Origin: Cryobacterium sp. BB307
GTDB taxonomy: Bacteria > Actinomycetota > Actinomycetes > Actinomycetales > Microbacteriaceae
NCBI RefSeq assembly: GCF_012274275.1
Contig: NZ_JAANZA010000003.1
Coordinates: 124,001 to 188,000 of the forward strand
Length of the DNA: 64,000 nt
Reading direction: 5' to 3'
Below, one piece after another: positions 36,667 to 44,695 of the stretch. The notes under the pieces are model-generated. The model saw nothing but the letters and a program-made list of their open reading frames with translations, searched no databases and had not been told where the DNA came from. Positions within the stretch are counted from its first letter, which is position 1. The number at the start of each line of letters is the position of its first letter. The position numbers and the translations under genes were made by a program.

Positions 36667-37692
36667 ATGAGTTGGCTGACCGACGTCGACGACGATGACG
36701 ACGACAAGTACGCCGACTTCGAGGCTCGGGTGCGCCCGAATCCGAAGGGAAGCAGGGCTCGCACCAAGATCCGGCCGGAGCACAGCGATGCGCTGACCGC
36801 GCGCGTGCTCGCGGTTGACCGCGGTCGTTACCGGGTGCTCATCGCGGAGGGCACCGACGACGAACGCGACCTCACGACCACTCGGGCGCGCGAGCTGCGC
36901 AAGGAGGCGATCGTCACGGGTGACCGTGTCGATGTTGTCGGCGACACCACCGGCGACGAGGGCACCCTCGGCCGCATCGTGCGCATCCAGCCCCGAGACA
37001 CCGTGCTGCGCAGAAGCGCCGACGACACCGACGAGGTGGAGCGGGTGATCGTGGCCAACGCCGACCTGATGCTCATCGTCGTCGCGGCGGCGGACCCGGA
37101 GCCGCGCCCCCGGCTGGTCGACCGCTACCTCGTGGCGGCCTTCGACGCCGGCATCCGGCCGATCCTCATCATCACCAAGACCGACATCGCCGACCCGGAG
37201 CCGTTCCTCGCGAACTTCGCCGGCCTCGACTTGACGGTGGTCAAAAGCTCCCAGGACGCCTTCCCGCTGGCCGAACTCCGCTCCCTGCTCTCCGGGAACA
37301 CCGCGGTCGCTGTCGGCCATTCCGGAGTCGGCAAGTCGACACTCGTGAACGCCCTTGTTCCGGATGCGAACCGCGCCACCGGTGACGTCAACGCGGTGAC
37401 CGGACGCGGCCGCCACACTTCGTCGTCGAGCGTCTCGTACCGAGTCGGCACCGGCTGGATCATCGATACCCCCGGCATCCGCTCCTTCGGCCTCGGCCAC
37501 GTCGACCCCGACAACATCCTGAAGTCGTTCACCGACCTGGCGGAGGTCGCCGAGGAGTGCCCGCGCGGCTGCACCCACCTTCCGGATGCGCCGGACTGCG
37601 CGATCATCGAGCGGGTCGAGGAGGGTCGGCTCGGTGAATTCGGGGCGAAACGACTCGACTCCCTGCAGCGGTTGCTCGCGACGCTAACCTGA
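36667..37692 (+). CDS. rsgA: Ribosome small subunit-dependent GTPase RsgA
   Basis: A circularly permuted GTPase acting late in 30S maturation. 341 residues: acidic N-terminal tail (DVDDDDDDKYADFEARV), an OB-fold (about 40-125), then the permuted G motifs G4 ITKTDIAD near 170, G1 GHSGVGKSTLVNAL near 217 and G3 DTPGIRSFG near 265, and a C-terminal zinc site ECPRGCTHLPDAPDCAI near 298. Second gene of the aroA-rsgA-hisN operon. Confidence 0.95.
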   Translation: MSWLTDVDDDDDDKYADFEARVRPNPKGSRARTKIRPEHSDALTARVLAVDRGRYRVLIAEGTDDERDLTTTRARELRKEAIVTGDRVDVVGDTTGDEGTLGRIVRIQPRDTVLRRSADDTDEVERVIVANADLMLIVVAAADPEPRPRLVDRYLVAAFDAGIRPILIITKTDIADPEPFLANFAGLDLTVVKSSQDAFPLAELRSLLSGNTAVAVGHSGVGKSTLVNALVPDANRATGDVNAVTGRGRHTSSSSVSYRVGTGWIIDTPGIRSFGLGHVDPDNILKSFTDLAEVAEECPRGCTHLPDAPDCAIIERVEEGRLGEFGAKRLDSLQRLLATLT

Positions 37693-37697
37693 GAGTC

Positions 37698-38486
37698 GTG
37701 AACGGTCATTCCGAAGACGATCTAGAACTCGCCCTCCGACTCGCGGACCTCGCCGACACGATCTCGCTCGTGCGGTTCCGCGCCACTGATCTCCGCATCG
37801 ACACGAAGCCGGACCGCACCCCGGTGACCGATGCGGACCAAGCTGTCGAAGAGGCCATCCGCCACGAGCTCGCCCAGGCTCGGCCGGAGGACTCGATCCT
37901 CGGGGAGGAGTACGGCACCGTCGGCGAGGCGCGCAGGCAGTGGATCATCGACCCGATCGATGGCACCGCCAACTACCTGCGCGGCGTCCCGGTGTGGTCG
38001 ACGCTCATCGCGCTCGCGGTGGACGGCCATCCGGTGGTCGGCGTCGTCAGCATGCCCGCGTTCGGACGGCGCTGGTGGGCAGCAATCGGCCACGGCGCCT
38101 ACACGACCGACCGCGACGGTGCACAGCGCGGCCTCCGGGTCTCCGCCGTGTCGGAGCTGGCGGATGCTTCACTGGCGATGAGCGGGATCGACCGGTTCGA
38201 GCAGGCCGGTCGCCTCGAGAATTACCTCGGGCTGACGCGTCGCGTGTGGCGCACGCGCGACTACGGCGACGCCTGGCCGTACATGATGGTCGCGGAGGGT
38301 CTGGTCGACATCGCCGGCGAGTTCGGTTTGCAGCCGTACGACATGGCGGCGCTGTTCCCGATCATCCACGAGGCGGGCGGAACGATGACTTCGATCGACG
38401 GTGAGGAGGGACCGTGGGGCGGCTCGGCGCTTGCGACGAACGGTAGACTCCACGAGGCGGTTCTCGCCACATTCACAGTCGATTAG
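37698..38486 (+). CDS. hisN: Histidinol-phosphatase, inositol monophosphatase type
   Basis: A 262-residue Mg2+-dependent phosphatase of the IMPase fold; in actinobacteria this subgroup (HisN) does the histidinol-phosphate dephosphorylation of histidine synthesis. Motifs: VTDADQAVEE near 45, ILGEEYGTVG near 72, IIDPIDGTANYLRGVPVW near 90 and the late metal site GDAWPYMMVAEGLVDIAGE near 192. GTG start 37698, 5 nt after the rsgA stop, so it is in the same operon. Another IMPase-family substrate is possible but less likely. Confidence 0.88.
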   Translation: MNGHSEDDLELALRLADLADTISLVRFRATDLRIDTKPDRTPVTDADQAVEEAIRHELAQARPEDSILGEEYGTVGEARRQWIIDPIDGTANYLRGVPVWSTLIALAVDGHPVVGVVSMPAFGRRWWAAIGHGAYTTDRDGAQRGLRVSAVSELADASLAMSGIDRFEQAGRLENYLGLTRRVWRTRDYGDAWPYMMVAEGLVDIAGEFGLQPYDMAALFPIIHEAGGTMTSIDGEEGPWGGSALATNGRLHEAVLATFTVD

Positions 38487-38498
38487 GAGTCTTTTTTC

Positions 38499-38972
38499 AT
38501 GGTTAGCCCCAGCCGTCGTGTCCTCGGAATCGCCGCTGTTCTGGCAGCATCCGTCACTATGAGCGGCTGCAGCGTGATCGGCGGGCTCCTCGGCGGTGGC
38601 AACAATGTGTTCACCCTCAAGGTCGGCGACTGCTTCAACGAGGGCACGCTGGTGAACGACGAGGTCGCGGATGTTCCCATCGTCGAATGCAGCGAACCGC
38701 ACCTCTACGAGGTGACCAAGAGCGTGATCCTGGAAGACGGCGACTACCCCGGTGAGGATGAGGTCGTCGGGCAGGCGGAGGACGAGTGCTTCGTCGCGTT
38801 CGAGGACTACATCGGTGCTTCCTGGGAGCAGAGCGGCAGCCTCGACTACAGCTACTTCGTGCCCACCACTGAGACCTGGAACGACGCCGACGACCGCGAG
38901 ATCCTGTGCCTGGTGGTCGACCTCGAGGGCGAGCGCAAGGGCAGCGTGAAGAACGCCGGACCGCAGTCCTAG
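38499..38972 (+). CDS. Septum-formation-domain lipoprotein
   Basis: A 157-residue exported lipoprotein: signal VLGIAAVLAASVTMSGC with the lipobox Cys near residue 25, then a Gly-rich stretch and a domain FTLKVGDCFNEG ... VPIVECSEPHLYEV ... ILCLVVD with four conserved-looking Cys. This arrangement is that of the actinobacterial Septum_form family, often attached to membrane proteins; biochemical role unknown. It follows hisN by 12 nt and may be in that operon. Confidence 0.82.
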   Translation: MVSPSRRVLGIAAVLAASVTMSGCSVIGGLLGGGNNVFTLKVGDCFNEGTLVNDEVADVPIVECSEPHLYEVTKSVILEDGDYPGEDEVVGQAEDECFVAFEDYIGASWEQSGSLDYSYFVPTTETWNDADDREILCLVVDLEGERKGSVKNAGPQS

Positions 38973-38980
38973 CCCTTCGG

Positions 38981-39036
38981 CAGAGGTTTGTGCCATAGGC
39001 AAGCGATTGTTCCCTTGCTATTGGCACAAACCTCTG
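38981..39036. repeat. Palindromic intergenic element, copy B
   Basis: A perfect 15-bp stem (38981-38995 with 39022-39036) with further inner pairing (TAGGCAAG against CTTGCTA). Its 39-nt core (38989-39027), read on the minus strand, equals copy A (13209-13247) at 31 of 39 positions, including the loop AGCAAGGGAAC. It lies between the lipoprotein gene and the TetR gene and may also act as a terminator. Confidence 0.75.
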
Positions 39037-39061
39037 CGCAGGCTGCCGCAAGGTTGCAGTA

Positions 39062-39075
39062 GTGCAAGTTTGCAC
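39062..39075. promoter_or_regulatory. Probable TetR operator
   Basis: GTGCAA-GT-TTGCAC is a perfect 14-bp palindrome 20 nt before the TetR start, in a region with further TTGCA/TGCAA words (TTGCA 39054, TGTGCAA 39079). It fits a binding site for the regulator it precedes. Confidence 0.55.
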
Positions 39076-39095
39076 CCTGTGCAATAATTCATGGA

Positions 39096-39710
39096 GTGAC
39101 GACGAACGAGGGGCTCCGGCAGCGCAAGCTGCGTGAGACCCGCGAGGCGATCCACCGGGCTGCTCTGCGGCAAGCCGCGGAGCTCGGCCCGGATGCGGCG
39201 ACTGTCGCGGCGATCAGCGCCGAGGCCGGAGTCTCGGCGCGCACCTTCTTCAATTACTTCGCGACGAAGGACGACGCGATCCTCGGCTTCCACGAGGAAC
39301 AGCCGACGGATGAGCAGCTGGCGGCCTTCGTGGCTGGAACAGGCGAACTGCTGGCCGACCTCGTCGAACTGGCGCGCCACGTGCTCGTCTCGTCCGACAA
39401 CGAGGTGTTGCAACAGCGTCGGAGGCTGCTCTTTGAGCATCCGGAGCTGTTCCGAGACCGGTTCGCGAGGATGTTGGCGATCGAGCTGCGCATCGCGTCG
39501 GCCGTCGCAAAGCGGATGCGCGCGTCAGGAGAATACTCTGACGCGTCCGATCCGGGCGACGCGGCAGCCGTGCTCGTGATGATCGCCAGTGGCGTCGTTC
39601 GACTCGCGGTGCGCAAGCTCCTGGCGGACCCATCCGCCGCCCCTGATACCGACTCGGCAATCGCCGACATGCTCAACACACTTCGAGAGGTAACCCGCTC
39701 ACTCCAATGA
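39096..39710 (+). CDS. TetR-family transcriptional regulator
   Basis: A 204-residue repressor. The N-terminal helix-turn-helix is typical: REAIHRAALRQAAELGPDAATVAAISAEAGVSARTFFNYFATKDDAILGF (about 15-65). The C-terminal ligand part is helical and without close resemblance I can name. GTG 39096. Its TGA overlaps the ATG of the efflux gene by 4 nt, so the regulator and pump form one operon, probably repressed via the palindrome upstream until a pump substrate binds. Confidence 0.93.
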   Translation: MTTNEGLRQRKLRETREAIHRAALRQAAELGPDAATVAAISAEAGVSARTFFNYFATKDDAILGFHEEQPTDEQLAAFVAGTGELLADLVELARHVLVSSDNEVLQQRRRLLFEHPELFRDRFARMLAIELRIASAVAKRMRASGEYSDASDPGDAAAVLVMIASGVVRLAVRKLLADPSAAPDTDSAIADMLNTLREVTRSLQ

Positions 39711-41287
39711 CCACAGGCACCACCACGCGCAAGCAGTCGAGCGACTCCCGGCGCGGCATCATCCTCCTGTTCATCGGCCTCATGCTGTCGATGCTGCTCG
39801 CCTCCCTCAGCCAGACCGTGCTCAGCTCGGCGATGCCGACCATCGTTGGCGAGCTGAACGGCGTCGAGCACATGCTGTGGGTGATGACGGCGTACATTCT
39901 GGCGTCGACCATAGTGATGCCGATCTACGGCAAGCTCGGCGACCTGATCGGGCGCAAGTCACTGCTCATCGCGGCGATCTCGCTGTTCATGGCCGGCTCG
40001 GTAATCGGCGCTCTCGCAGGCGACATGAACTGGCTAATCGCGGCTCGCGTTGTGCAGGGGCTCGGTGGCGGCGGGCTGATGATCCTGTCCCAGGCGATCA
40101 TCGCGGACGTTGTCCCCGCACGCGAGCGCGGCAAGTACATGGGCGCGATGGGAGCGGTGTTCGCGGTGTCATCGGTGGCCGGCCCGCTGCTGGGCGGTTG
40201 GATCACCGAGGGTCCAGGATGGCGCTGGGCGTTCTGGATCAACCTTCCGCTCGGGGTGCTGGCGCTCGCGGCGGCGGTGTTCCTGCTGCATCTGCACCGG
40301 CCGCGGACAGGTCGTCCGAAGATCGACGGATGGGGCATGGCGCTGCTCGCGGCCTCCACCACGTCGCTGGTGCTCGTCGCATCCTGGGGCGGTAAGGACT
40401 TCGCGTGGGACTCCCCCGTGATCATCGGGCTGATCATCGCGACCGTAGTCACCGCGATCGCGTTCGTGCTCGTCGAGCGCCGCACCGCGGAGCCGATCAT
40501 CCCGATGTCGCTGTTCCGTGACCGCAACTTCAACCTGACCACGATCGCGGGTCTGCTGACCAGCGTGGCGATGTTCGGCGCGATCGGGTACCTGCCCACC
40601 TACCTGCAGATGACGGTCGGTGCGGATGCGACCGAAGCCGGACTGCTCATGATCCCGATGATGGGGGCGCTGCTCATCGCATCCGTCGGCTCCGGCGTGC
40701 TGGTGAGCAAGTACGGGCGGTACAAGTGGATGCCGATCGTCGGCACCGTGCTCGTCGCGGTCGCCCTCGCGCTGCTCAGCACCCTGACGCCGCAGACTTC
40801 GGTGTGGCTGTTCTGCGCCTACATTGCGGTGTTCGGCATCGGCCTCGGGCTGGGCATGCAGATCCTGGTGCTGATCGTGCAAAACTCGTTCCCGAACTCC
40901 CAGGTCGGGACCGCGACTGCTGCGAACAACTTCTTCCGGCAAATCGGTGCGACGCTCGGAAGTGCGGTGGTCGGCAGCGTGTTCACGTCGCGGCTGGTCG
41001 CCCTGCTGGGCGAGCGCCTGCCGGATGCGGAAGCGGCGACAGGCGGCGTCAACTCGCTCACGCCGGATTCGCTGGCCGCGCTGCCTGCTCCGATCTATGA
41101 CGTCGTTGTGCTGAGCTTCAACGACGCGCTCATGCCGTTGTACCTGTTCATGGTGCCGCTCGCGGTGGTCGCTGTCATCTTGCTGTTCTTTGTGAAGGAA
41201 GTACCGCTGGCTACGACGATTGAGCGTGACATCATGCCCGAGGCCGTGGCTGAGGGCAATCTGCAGATCACGTCGCGCGACGACTGA
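39707..41287 (+). CDS. DHA2-family (EmrB/QacA) drug:H+ antiporter
   Basis: A 526-residue MFS pump with 14 hydrophobic segments. Motif A is GKLGDLIGRKSLLI near residue 80, motif C is VAGPLLGGWITEGPGWRWAFWINLPLG near 160-180 (the antiporter segment and the conserved WRWAFWINLP), and LPTIVGELNG-like SAMPTIVGELNGVEHMLWVMTAYIL is near 42-65. It probably exports hydrophobic toxic compounds. Coupled to the TetR gene upstream. Confidence 0.94.
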   Translation: MTTGTTTRKQSSDSRRGIILLFIGLMLSMLLASLSQTVLSSAMPTIVGELNGVEHMLWVMTAYILASTIVMPIYGKLGDLIGRKSLLIAAISLFMAGSVIGALAGDMNWLIAARVVQGLGGGGLMILSQAIIADVVPARERGKYMGAMGAVFAVSSVAGPLLGGWITEGPGWRWAFWINLPLGVLALAAAVFLLHLHRPRTGRPKIDGWGMALLAASTTSLVLVASWGGKDFAWDSPVIIGLIIATVVTAIAFVLVERRTAEPIIPMSLFRDRNFNLTTIAGLLTSVAMFGAIGYLPTYLQMTVGADATEAGLLMIPMMGALLIASVGSGVLVSKYGRYKWMPIVGTVLVAVALALLSTLTPQTSVWLFCAYIAVFGIGLGLGMQILVLIVQNSFPNSQVGTATAANNFFRQIGATLGSAVVGSVFTSRLVALLGERLPDAEAATGGVNSLTPDSLAALPAPIYDVVVLSFNDALMPLYLFMVPLAVVAVILLFFVKEVPLATTIERDIMPEAVAEGNLQITSRDD

Positions 41288-41332
41288 CTCTCAGCGCCCT
41301 CGCTACTGTGGGGGAAGAAATCGGGGGTGCGA

Positions 41333-42361
41333 ATGCGCGCGGTGCTGTTCAGTGAGTTCGGTCAGTTACCTGCGGTGACGGATGTGCCGGCGCCGGTGTG
41401 CGCGCCGACCGGTGCGGTGATCCGGGTCGAGGCGACCGGGCTGTGCCGCAGCGACTGGCACGGCTGGATGGGACACGACCCCGACATCCGGCTCCCCCAC
41501 GTTCCCGGCCACGAGCTCGCCGGCGTCGTGGATGAGGTCGGCGCCGAGGTCACTCGGTGGAAGGCCGGCGACCGCGTGACCGTGCCGTTCATCTGCGCGT
41601 GCGGGCGGTGCGAGCAGTGCCTGGCCGGCAACCAGCAGGTGTGCGACAACCAGGAGCAGCCAGGGTTCACGCACTGGGGCTCGTTCGCCGACCTCGTGGC
41701 GATCGCCGAGGCAGACACCAACCTGATCGCGTTGCCAGATGGGCAGGACTTCGTGTCCGCGGCGGCGCTCGGGTGCCGGTTCGCGACCGCGTATCGCGCG
41801 GTCATGACTCAGGGTCGCGTGCAGGCCGGCGAGTGGGTGGCGGTGCACGGCTGCGGCGGTGTCGGGCTGTCGGCGATCATGATCGCGGTCGCGGCGGGTG
41901 CGCGGGTGGTTGCGGTGGATGTGTCGGCGGATGCGCTGGCGCTCGCCGAAGGTCTGGGCGCTGTCGCGGTACGCGGAGACGGTGACGTCGCATCCACGGT
42001 GCGAGAGGCGACGGATGGCGGCGCGCACCTGTCGCTGGATGCCTACGGGAGCAGCGCGACGAGCCTCAACTCGGTGCGCAGCCTGCGTAAGCGCGGGCGG
42101 CATGTGCAGGTCGGGCTGATGCTCGCGGAGCACTCGCTTGCGCCGATGCCGATGGATCTGGTGATCGCGAACGAACTGGAGCTGCTCGGCAGCCACGGGA
42201 TGGCGGCGCACGAGTACCCGGCGATGCTGGAGGCGATTCGCTCGGGTCGCATCGACCCGACAGTGCTGGTCGGACGCACGATCACGCTGGAGGAGGCTTC
42301 AAATGCGCTCGCAACGATGGACGCCGGCGGGCATCCCGGGATGACCGTGATCGTGCCATGA
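41333..42361 (+). CDS. Zinc-dependent alcohol dehydrogenase
   Basis: A 342-residue medium-chain dehydrogenase. Catalytic zinc ligands: TGLCRSDWHGW near residue 38, GHELAG near 62 and a later acidic residue; the structural zinc site is CACGRCEQCLAGNQQVC near 87-103; the Rossmann motif is GCGGVGLSAIMIA near 170. An ATG at 41333 has a GGGGG-type ribosome site 6 nt before it; an in-frame GTG two codons earlier (41327) is an alternative. Substrate unknown. Confidence 0.92.
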   Translation: MRAVLFSEFGQLPAVTDVPAPVCAPTGAVIRVEATGLCRSDWHGWMGHDPDIRLPHVPGHELAGVVDEVGAEVTRWKAGDRVTVPFICACGRCEQCLAGNQQVCDNQEQPGFTHWGSFADLVAIAEADTNLIALPDGQDFVSAAALGCRFATAYRAVMTQGRVQAGEWVAVHGCGGVGLSAIMIAVAAGARVVAVDVSADALALAEGLGAVAVRGDGDVASTVREATDGGAHLSLDAYGSSATSLNSVRSLRKRGRHVQVGLMLAEHSLAPMPMDLVIANELELLGSHGMAAHEYPAMLEAIRSGRIDPTVLVGRTITLEEASNALATMDAGGHPGMTVIVP

Positions 42362-42459
42362 GGTCAGCGGCGCCCAGAGGCTGACCTCGCCTGCCTCAGC
42401 TACTGTGTCTGCCGTTGACACATACGGTCTAGGTCATCCAGCGCAGAGGGGTAGCCAAA

Positions 42460-43131
42460 ATGAGCACAACTGAAGGCGGTTCTCCGGGTTTGTCGGCGGC
42501 AGAGTTCCATCGCCAAGCCGGTGTGACGGAATGGCGCGTGACTGCCTGGGGACCACAGGCGGTGTTCGTGTCAGAATCACTCGCTCATGCCTCGCGTCTT
42601 GTGCCTGCGATCGTGGCGGAGTCCGATCGGCTCTCGATCGAGCCGGATGTCGATCTGCGGCCGGAGGCGATTGTCGTCCGTGTCCCGTACCGAGGCGCCG
42701 ACAGCATCACAGCGCGTGCGGCCGAGTTCGCGGCGGCGGTGTCTGTTGCCGCCAAGGAGTTGTCGTTGCGCGCCGATCTAACGCTCATCCAATGCGTCGA
42801 CATCGCTGTCGCGCAGCACTCGGAGGTCGACACCCGGCCGTTCTGGACGGCAGCACTGGGATACGAGATCTCGGGCGAGTACGACTCGATCGATCCGCTG
42901 CGCCGTGGCCCACAGTTGTCGTTCCAGCCGAACAAGCGGGATGCGCGCCGTCGCGGCCGCACTCACATCGACGTTTCTGTTCCTGCTGACCAGGCGGAAG
43001 CTCGGGTCGCCGCCGCTCTTGCCGCCGGCGGCCGCCTCGCCGATGACTCCCGTGCTCCGATGTGGTGGACGCTCGCCTCGCCCGACAACCACGGAGTCGA
43101 CATAGCGGCGTGGACAGACACCTACGAGTGA
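42460..43131 (+). CDS. Two-domain protein: pterin dehydratase-like + VOC domain
   Basis: A 223-residue protein. Residues about 12-110 look like the pterin-4a-carbinolamine dehydratase (PCD/DCoH) fold: AEFHRQAGVTEWRVTAWGPQAVFV, HASRLVPAIVAESDRLSIEPDVDLRPEAIVVRV and a late helix, but the usual HHP catalytic triad is not seen (SIEPDVDLR instead). Residues about 115-220 form a VOC (glyoxalase-like) half: CVDIAVAQHSEVDTRPFWTAALGYE, then PDNHGVDIAAW at the end. Such fusions are common in actinobacteria, with function unproven. No operon partner. Confidence 0.75.
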   Translation: MSTTEGGSPGLSAAEFHRQAGVTEWRVTAWGPQAVFVSESLAHASRLVPAIVAESDRLSIEPDVDLRPEAIVVRVPYRGADSITARAAEFAAAVSVAAKELSLRADLTLIQCVDIAVAQHSEVDTRPFWTAALGYEISGEYDSIDPLRRGPQLSFQPNKRDARRRGRTHIDVSVPADQAEARVAAALAAGGRLADDSRAPMWWTLASPDNHGVDIAAWTDTYE

Positions 43132-43161
43132 ATGATTCCGCCCGTCAGCGCGACCGGCGGT

Positions 43162-43557
43162 TCAGTCCTCGTAGCCGATGAGCCACGGCACACCGAAGCC
43201 GTCCACCACCTGGCCGTCGTGCCCGCCCCACGGTCGCTCCTGAAGTGGGTCCTTGACTTCGCCGCCTTCGGCCAGGGCAGCGAACCAGGATTCGAGGGTC
43301 GCCGGGTCGGCGGTGCCCAGCAGCGAGAACATGACTCCCTGCACCTTCAGGGGTACATCGTCCTTGCCTGCATCAGCGCCGAACAATTGGACACTGCCGT
43401 TCAGCTCGCCGTGTGCGATGGCATCCCCAGGGCCGTCGGTGCGGCCGAAGTCAGCGTACGTGTGAAGTTCAAGCTCGCCGCCGAAGATGTCGCGGTAGAA
43501 GGTAAGCGCCTCACGGGCGGTTCCATCGAAGTGAAGGTACGGAGTTAGACCGGTCAT
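43162..43557 (-). CDS. VOC-family protein (PhnB-like)
   Basis: A 131-residue protein of the PhnB/3-demethylubiquinone-methyltransferase-like VOC group: LTPYLHFDGTAREALTFYRDIFGGELELHTYADFG at the start, HGELNGSVQLFGAD near 48 and a C-terminal RPWGGHDGQVVDGFGVPWLI with the typical G-x-V-x-D-x-FGV-x-W ending. Metal binding and substrate are unknown; some family members modify antibiotics, most are uncharacterised. Confidence 0.85.
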   Translation of the reverse strand: MTGLTPYLHFDGTAREALTFYRDIFGGELELHTYADFGRTDGPGDAIAHGELNGSVQLFGADAGKDDVPLKVQGVMFSLLGTADPATLESWFAALAEGGEVKDPLQERPWGGHDGQVVDGFGVPWLIGYED

Positions 43558-43727
43558 CCCCCGACCTTATTTCACGGCTCGGTTCCACCCAACGGAACCC
43601 ACAGTCATGCAACCTCGAAAAACCGTCAAACCGGCGGTTGGCACCCCTCCACGCCTACCTGCTAAGGCGGGGCGTAAATTGGGGCGCGTTCTGACGCGCT
43701 CCGCCGCGGGACATTCAAAGGAGAACG

Positions 43728-44117
43728 ATGCCAATCGACCACATTGGTTTGGGCGTCCCCGGCGTGGAGTCTGCGAAGGCGTACTACGACCAGCTGATGC
43801 CAATGGTCGGCTTCCAGCCCTGCTTCGGCAACGGCTACTGCCCGAATGACTGGAACGGCGCCCAGCTCTTCCTTTACGAATCGAGCGCGGACGGAGCCTA
43901 CTCACGACACCAAAGCGGGCTGCAGCACCTCGCGTTCCTAGTCGCTACGCGGGAGGAAGTGGATACGGTGCACGCGTGGGTCCGCGATCGGGGTGACGAA
44001 GTTCTGCACGCGCCGAGACCGTTCCCGCAGTTCGGCGAGCACTGTTACGCCACCTATTTCCTGGACCCGCACGGCTTCAAACTTGAAGTCGTGTGCCAGA
44101 GCCCGGCCGCCGACTAG
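43728..44117 (+). CDS. VOC-family (glyoxalase-like) protein
   Basis: A 129-residue single VOC unit pair: IDHIGLGVPGVESAKAYYDQLMPMVGF at the start (His ligand near 4), HLAFLVATREEVDTVHAWVRDRG near 62 and YFLDPHGFKLEVVCQ at the end (Glu ligand). The AAAGGAG ribosome site, 6 nt before the ATG, is strong. Possibly a small-molecule lyase or dioxygenase; substrate unknown. Confidence 0.87.
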   Translation: MPIDHIGLGVPGVESAKAYYDQLMPMVGFQPCFGNGYCPNDWNGAQLFLYESSADGAYSRHQSGLQHLAFLVATREEVDTVHAWVRDRGDEVLHAPRPFPQFGEHCYATYFLDPHGFKLEVVCQSPAAD

Positions 44118-44144
44118 GCGGCTGACGCCGAGGCGCCAAGATGG

Positions 44145-44164
44145 CAACAGCGCGCGATAGCGAC
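44145..44164 (-). repeat. ssrA-flanking inverted repeat, 3' arm
   Basis: A 20-nt arm complementary to 44565-44584. On the minus-strand RNA all 20 positions pair, one as G-U. It begins 6 nt beyond the encoded CCA end of the tmRNA (44170), so it would be in the 3' trailer of the precursor. Confidence 0.8.
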
Positions 44165-44169
44165 CTAAA

Positions 44170-44541
44170 TGGTGGAGATGGGGGGAATTGAACCCCCGTC
44201 CACTGCTGTGGTCGTACGTCTTCTACGGGCGTATCCAGTGAAGCGTTCTACTCGGCCCCGGAATTTGCCACTGGCAGCTAAACCGACGAGCCCAGCCCAA
44301 GTGCAAGTCCCTCCGCGCCCTTAGGCGCAACGCGGAAGCAATCCCTCTAGATGACGCCAGCATCCGGGTAGAGGGCATCCCCGGGCTGACGGACTTTTAG
44401 TTCCCTTGCTTAGGCAGCGAGGGTGAAGTCAGTGCGTGATTTATTGGCACTTGTTTTTTGCAGAGATCGTTAACGAGATAACCCTGCATCCTCGACCCGC
44501 TTCTCGTACTCGCTCAGGCAATGTCGAAACCGATCATCCCC
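44170..44541 (-). ncRNA. ssrA: Transfer-messenger RNA (tmRNA)
   Basis: Rescues stalled ribosomes with SmpB. About 372 nt. The 5' end GGGGATGATCGGTTTCGAC and the 3' end with T-arm sequence GGGGGTTCAATTCCCCCC, acceptor CATCTCC and encoded ACCA are diagnostic; the 7-bp acceptor stem GGGGATG/CATCTCC forms with one G-U. The tag frame runs from the resume codon GCC (44448-44446) to TAA (44412-44410) and encodes ANKSRTDFTLAA, a typical actinobacterial degradation tag ending LAA. smpB lies 0.9 kb away on the same strand. Confidence 0.97.
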
Positions 44542-44564
44542 ATGCTCGAGCTCACTAGAGCCAA

Positions 44565-44584
44565 GTCACTATCGCGCGCTGTTG
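44565..44584 (-). repeat. ssrA-flanking inverted repeat, 5' arm
   Basis: A 20-nt arm in the 5' leader, 24 nt before the mature tmRNA 5' end; partner of 44145-44164. Just upstream (about 44590-44630) TTGTAG and TAGCAT segments, 19 nt apart, could be the promoter, which would place the arm inside the precursor RNA. Confidence 0.75.
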
Positions 44585-44695
44585 AGTTGCCAAACCTGCA
44601 TGCTATTTGATGCAGCCTTGAATTCTACAACGGATGCCGCTGGTTGGCTATTCCCTCTCGCATGCCAAGATAAGGCAACCGCGGAAGGGGCTTCG

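Noticed and set aside
44170..44541. tmRNA 3' end as the integration site of the mobile element
   Set aside because: The tmRNA is intact, no integrase lies beside it, and the serine recombinase sits 9 kb away in tadC.
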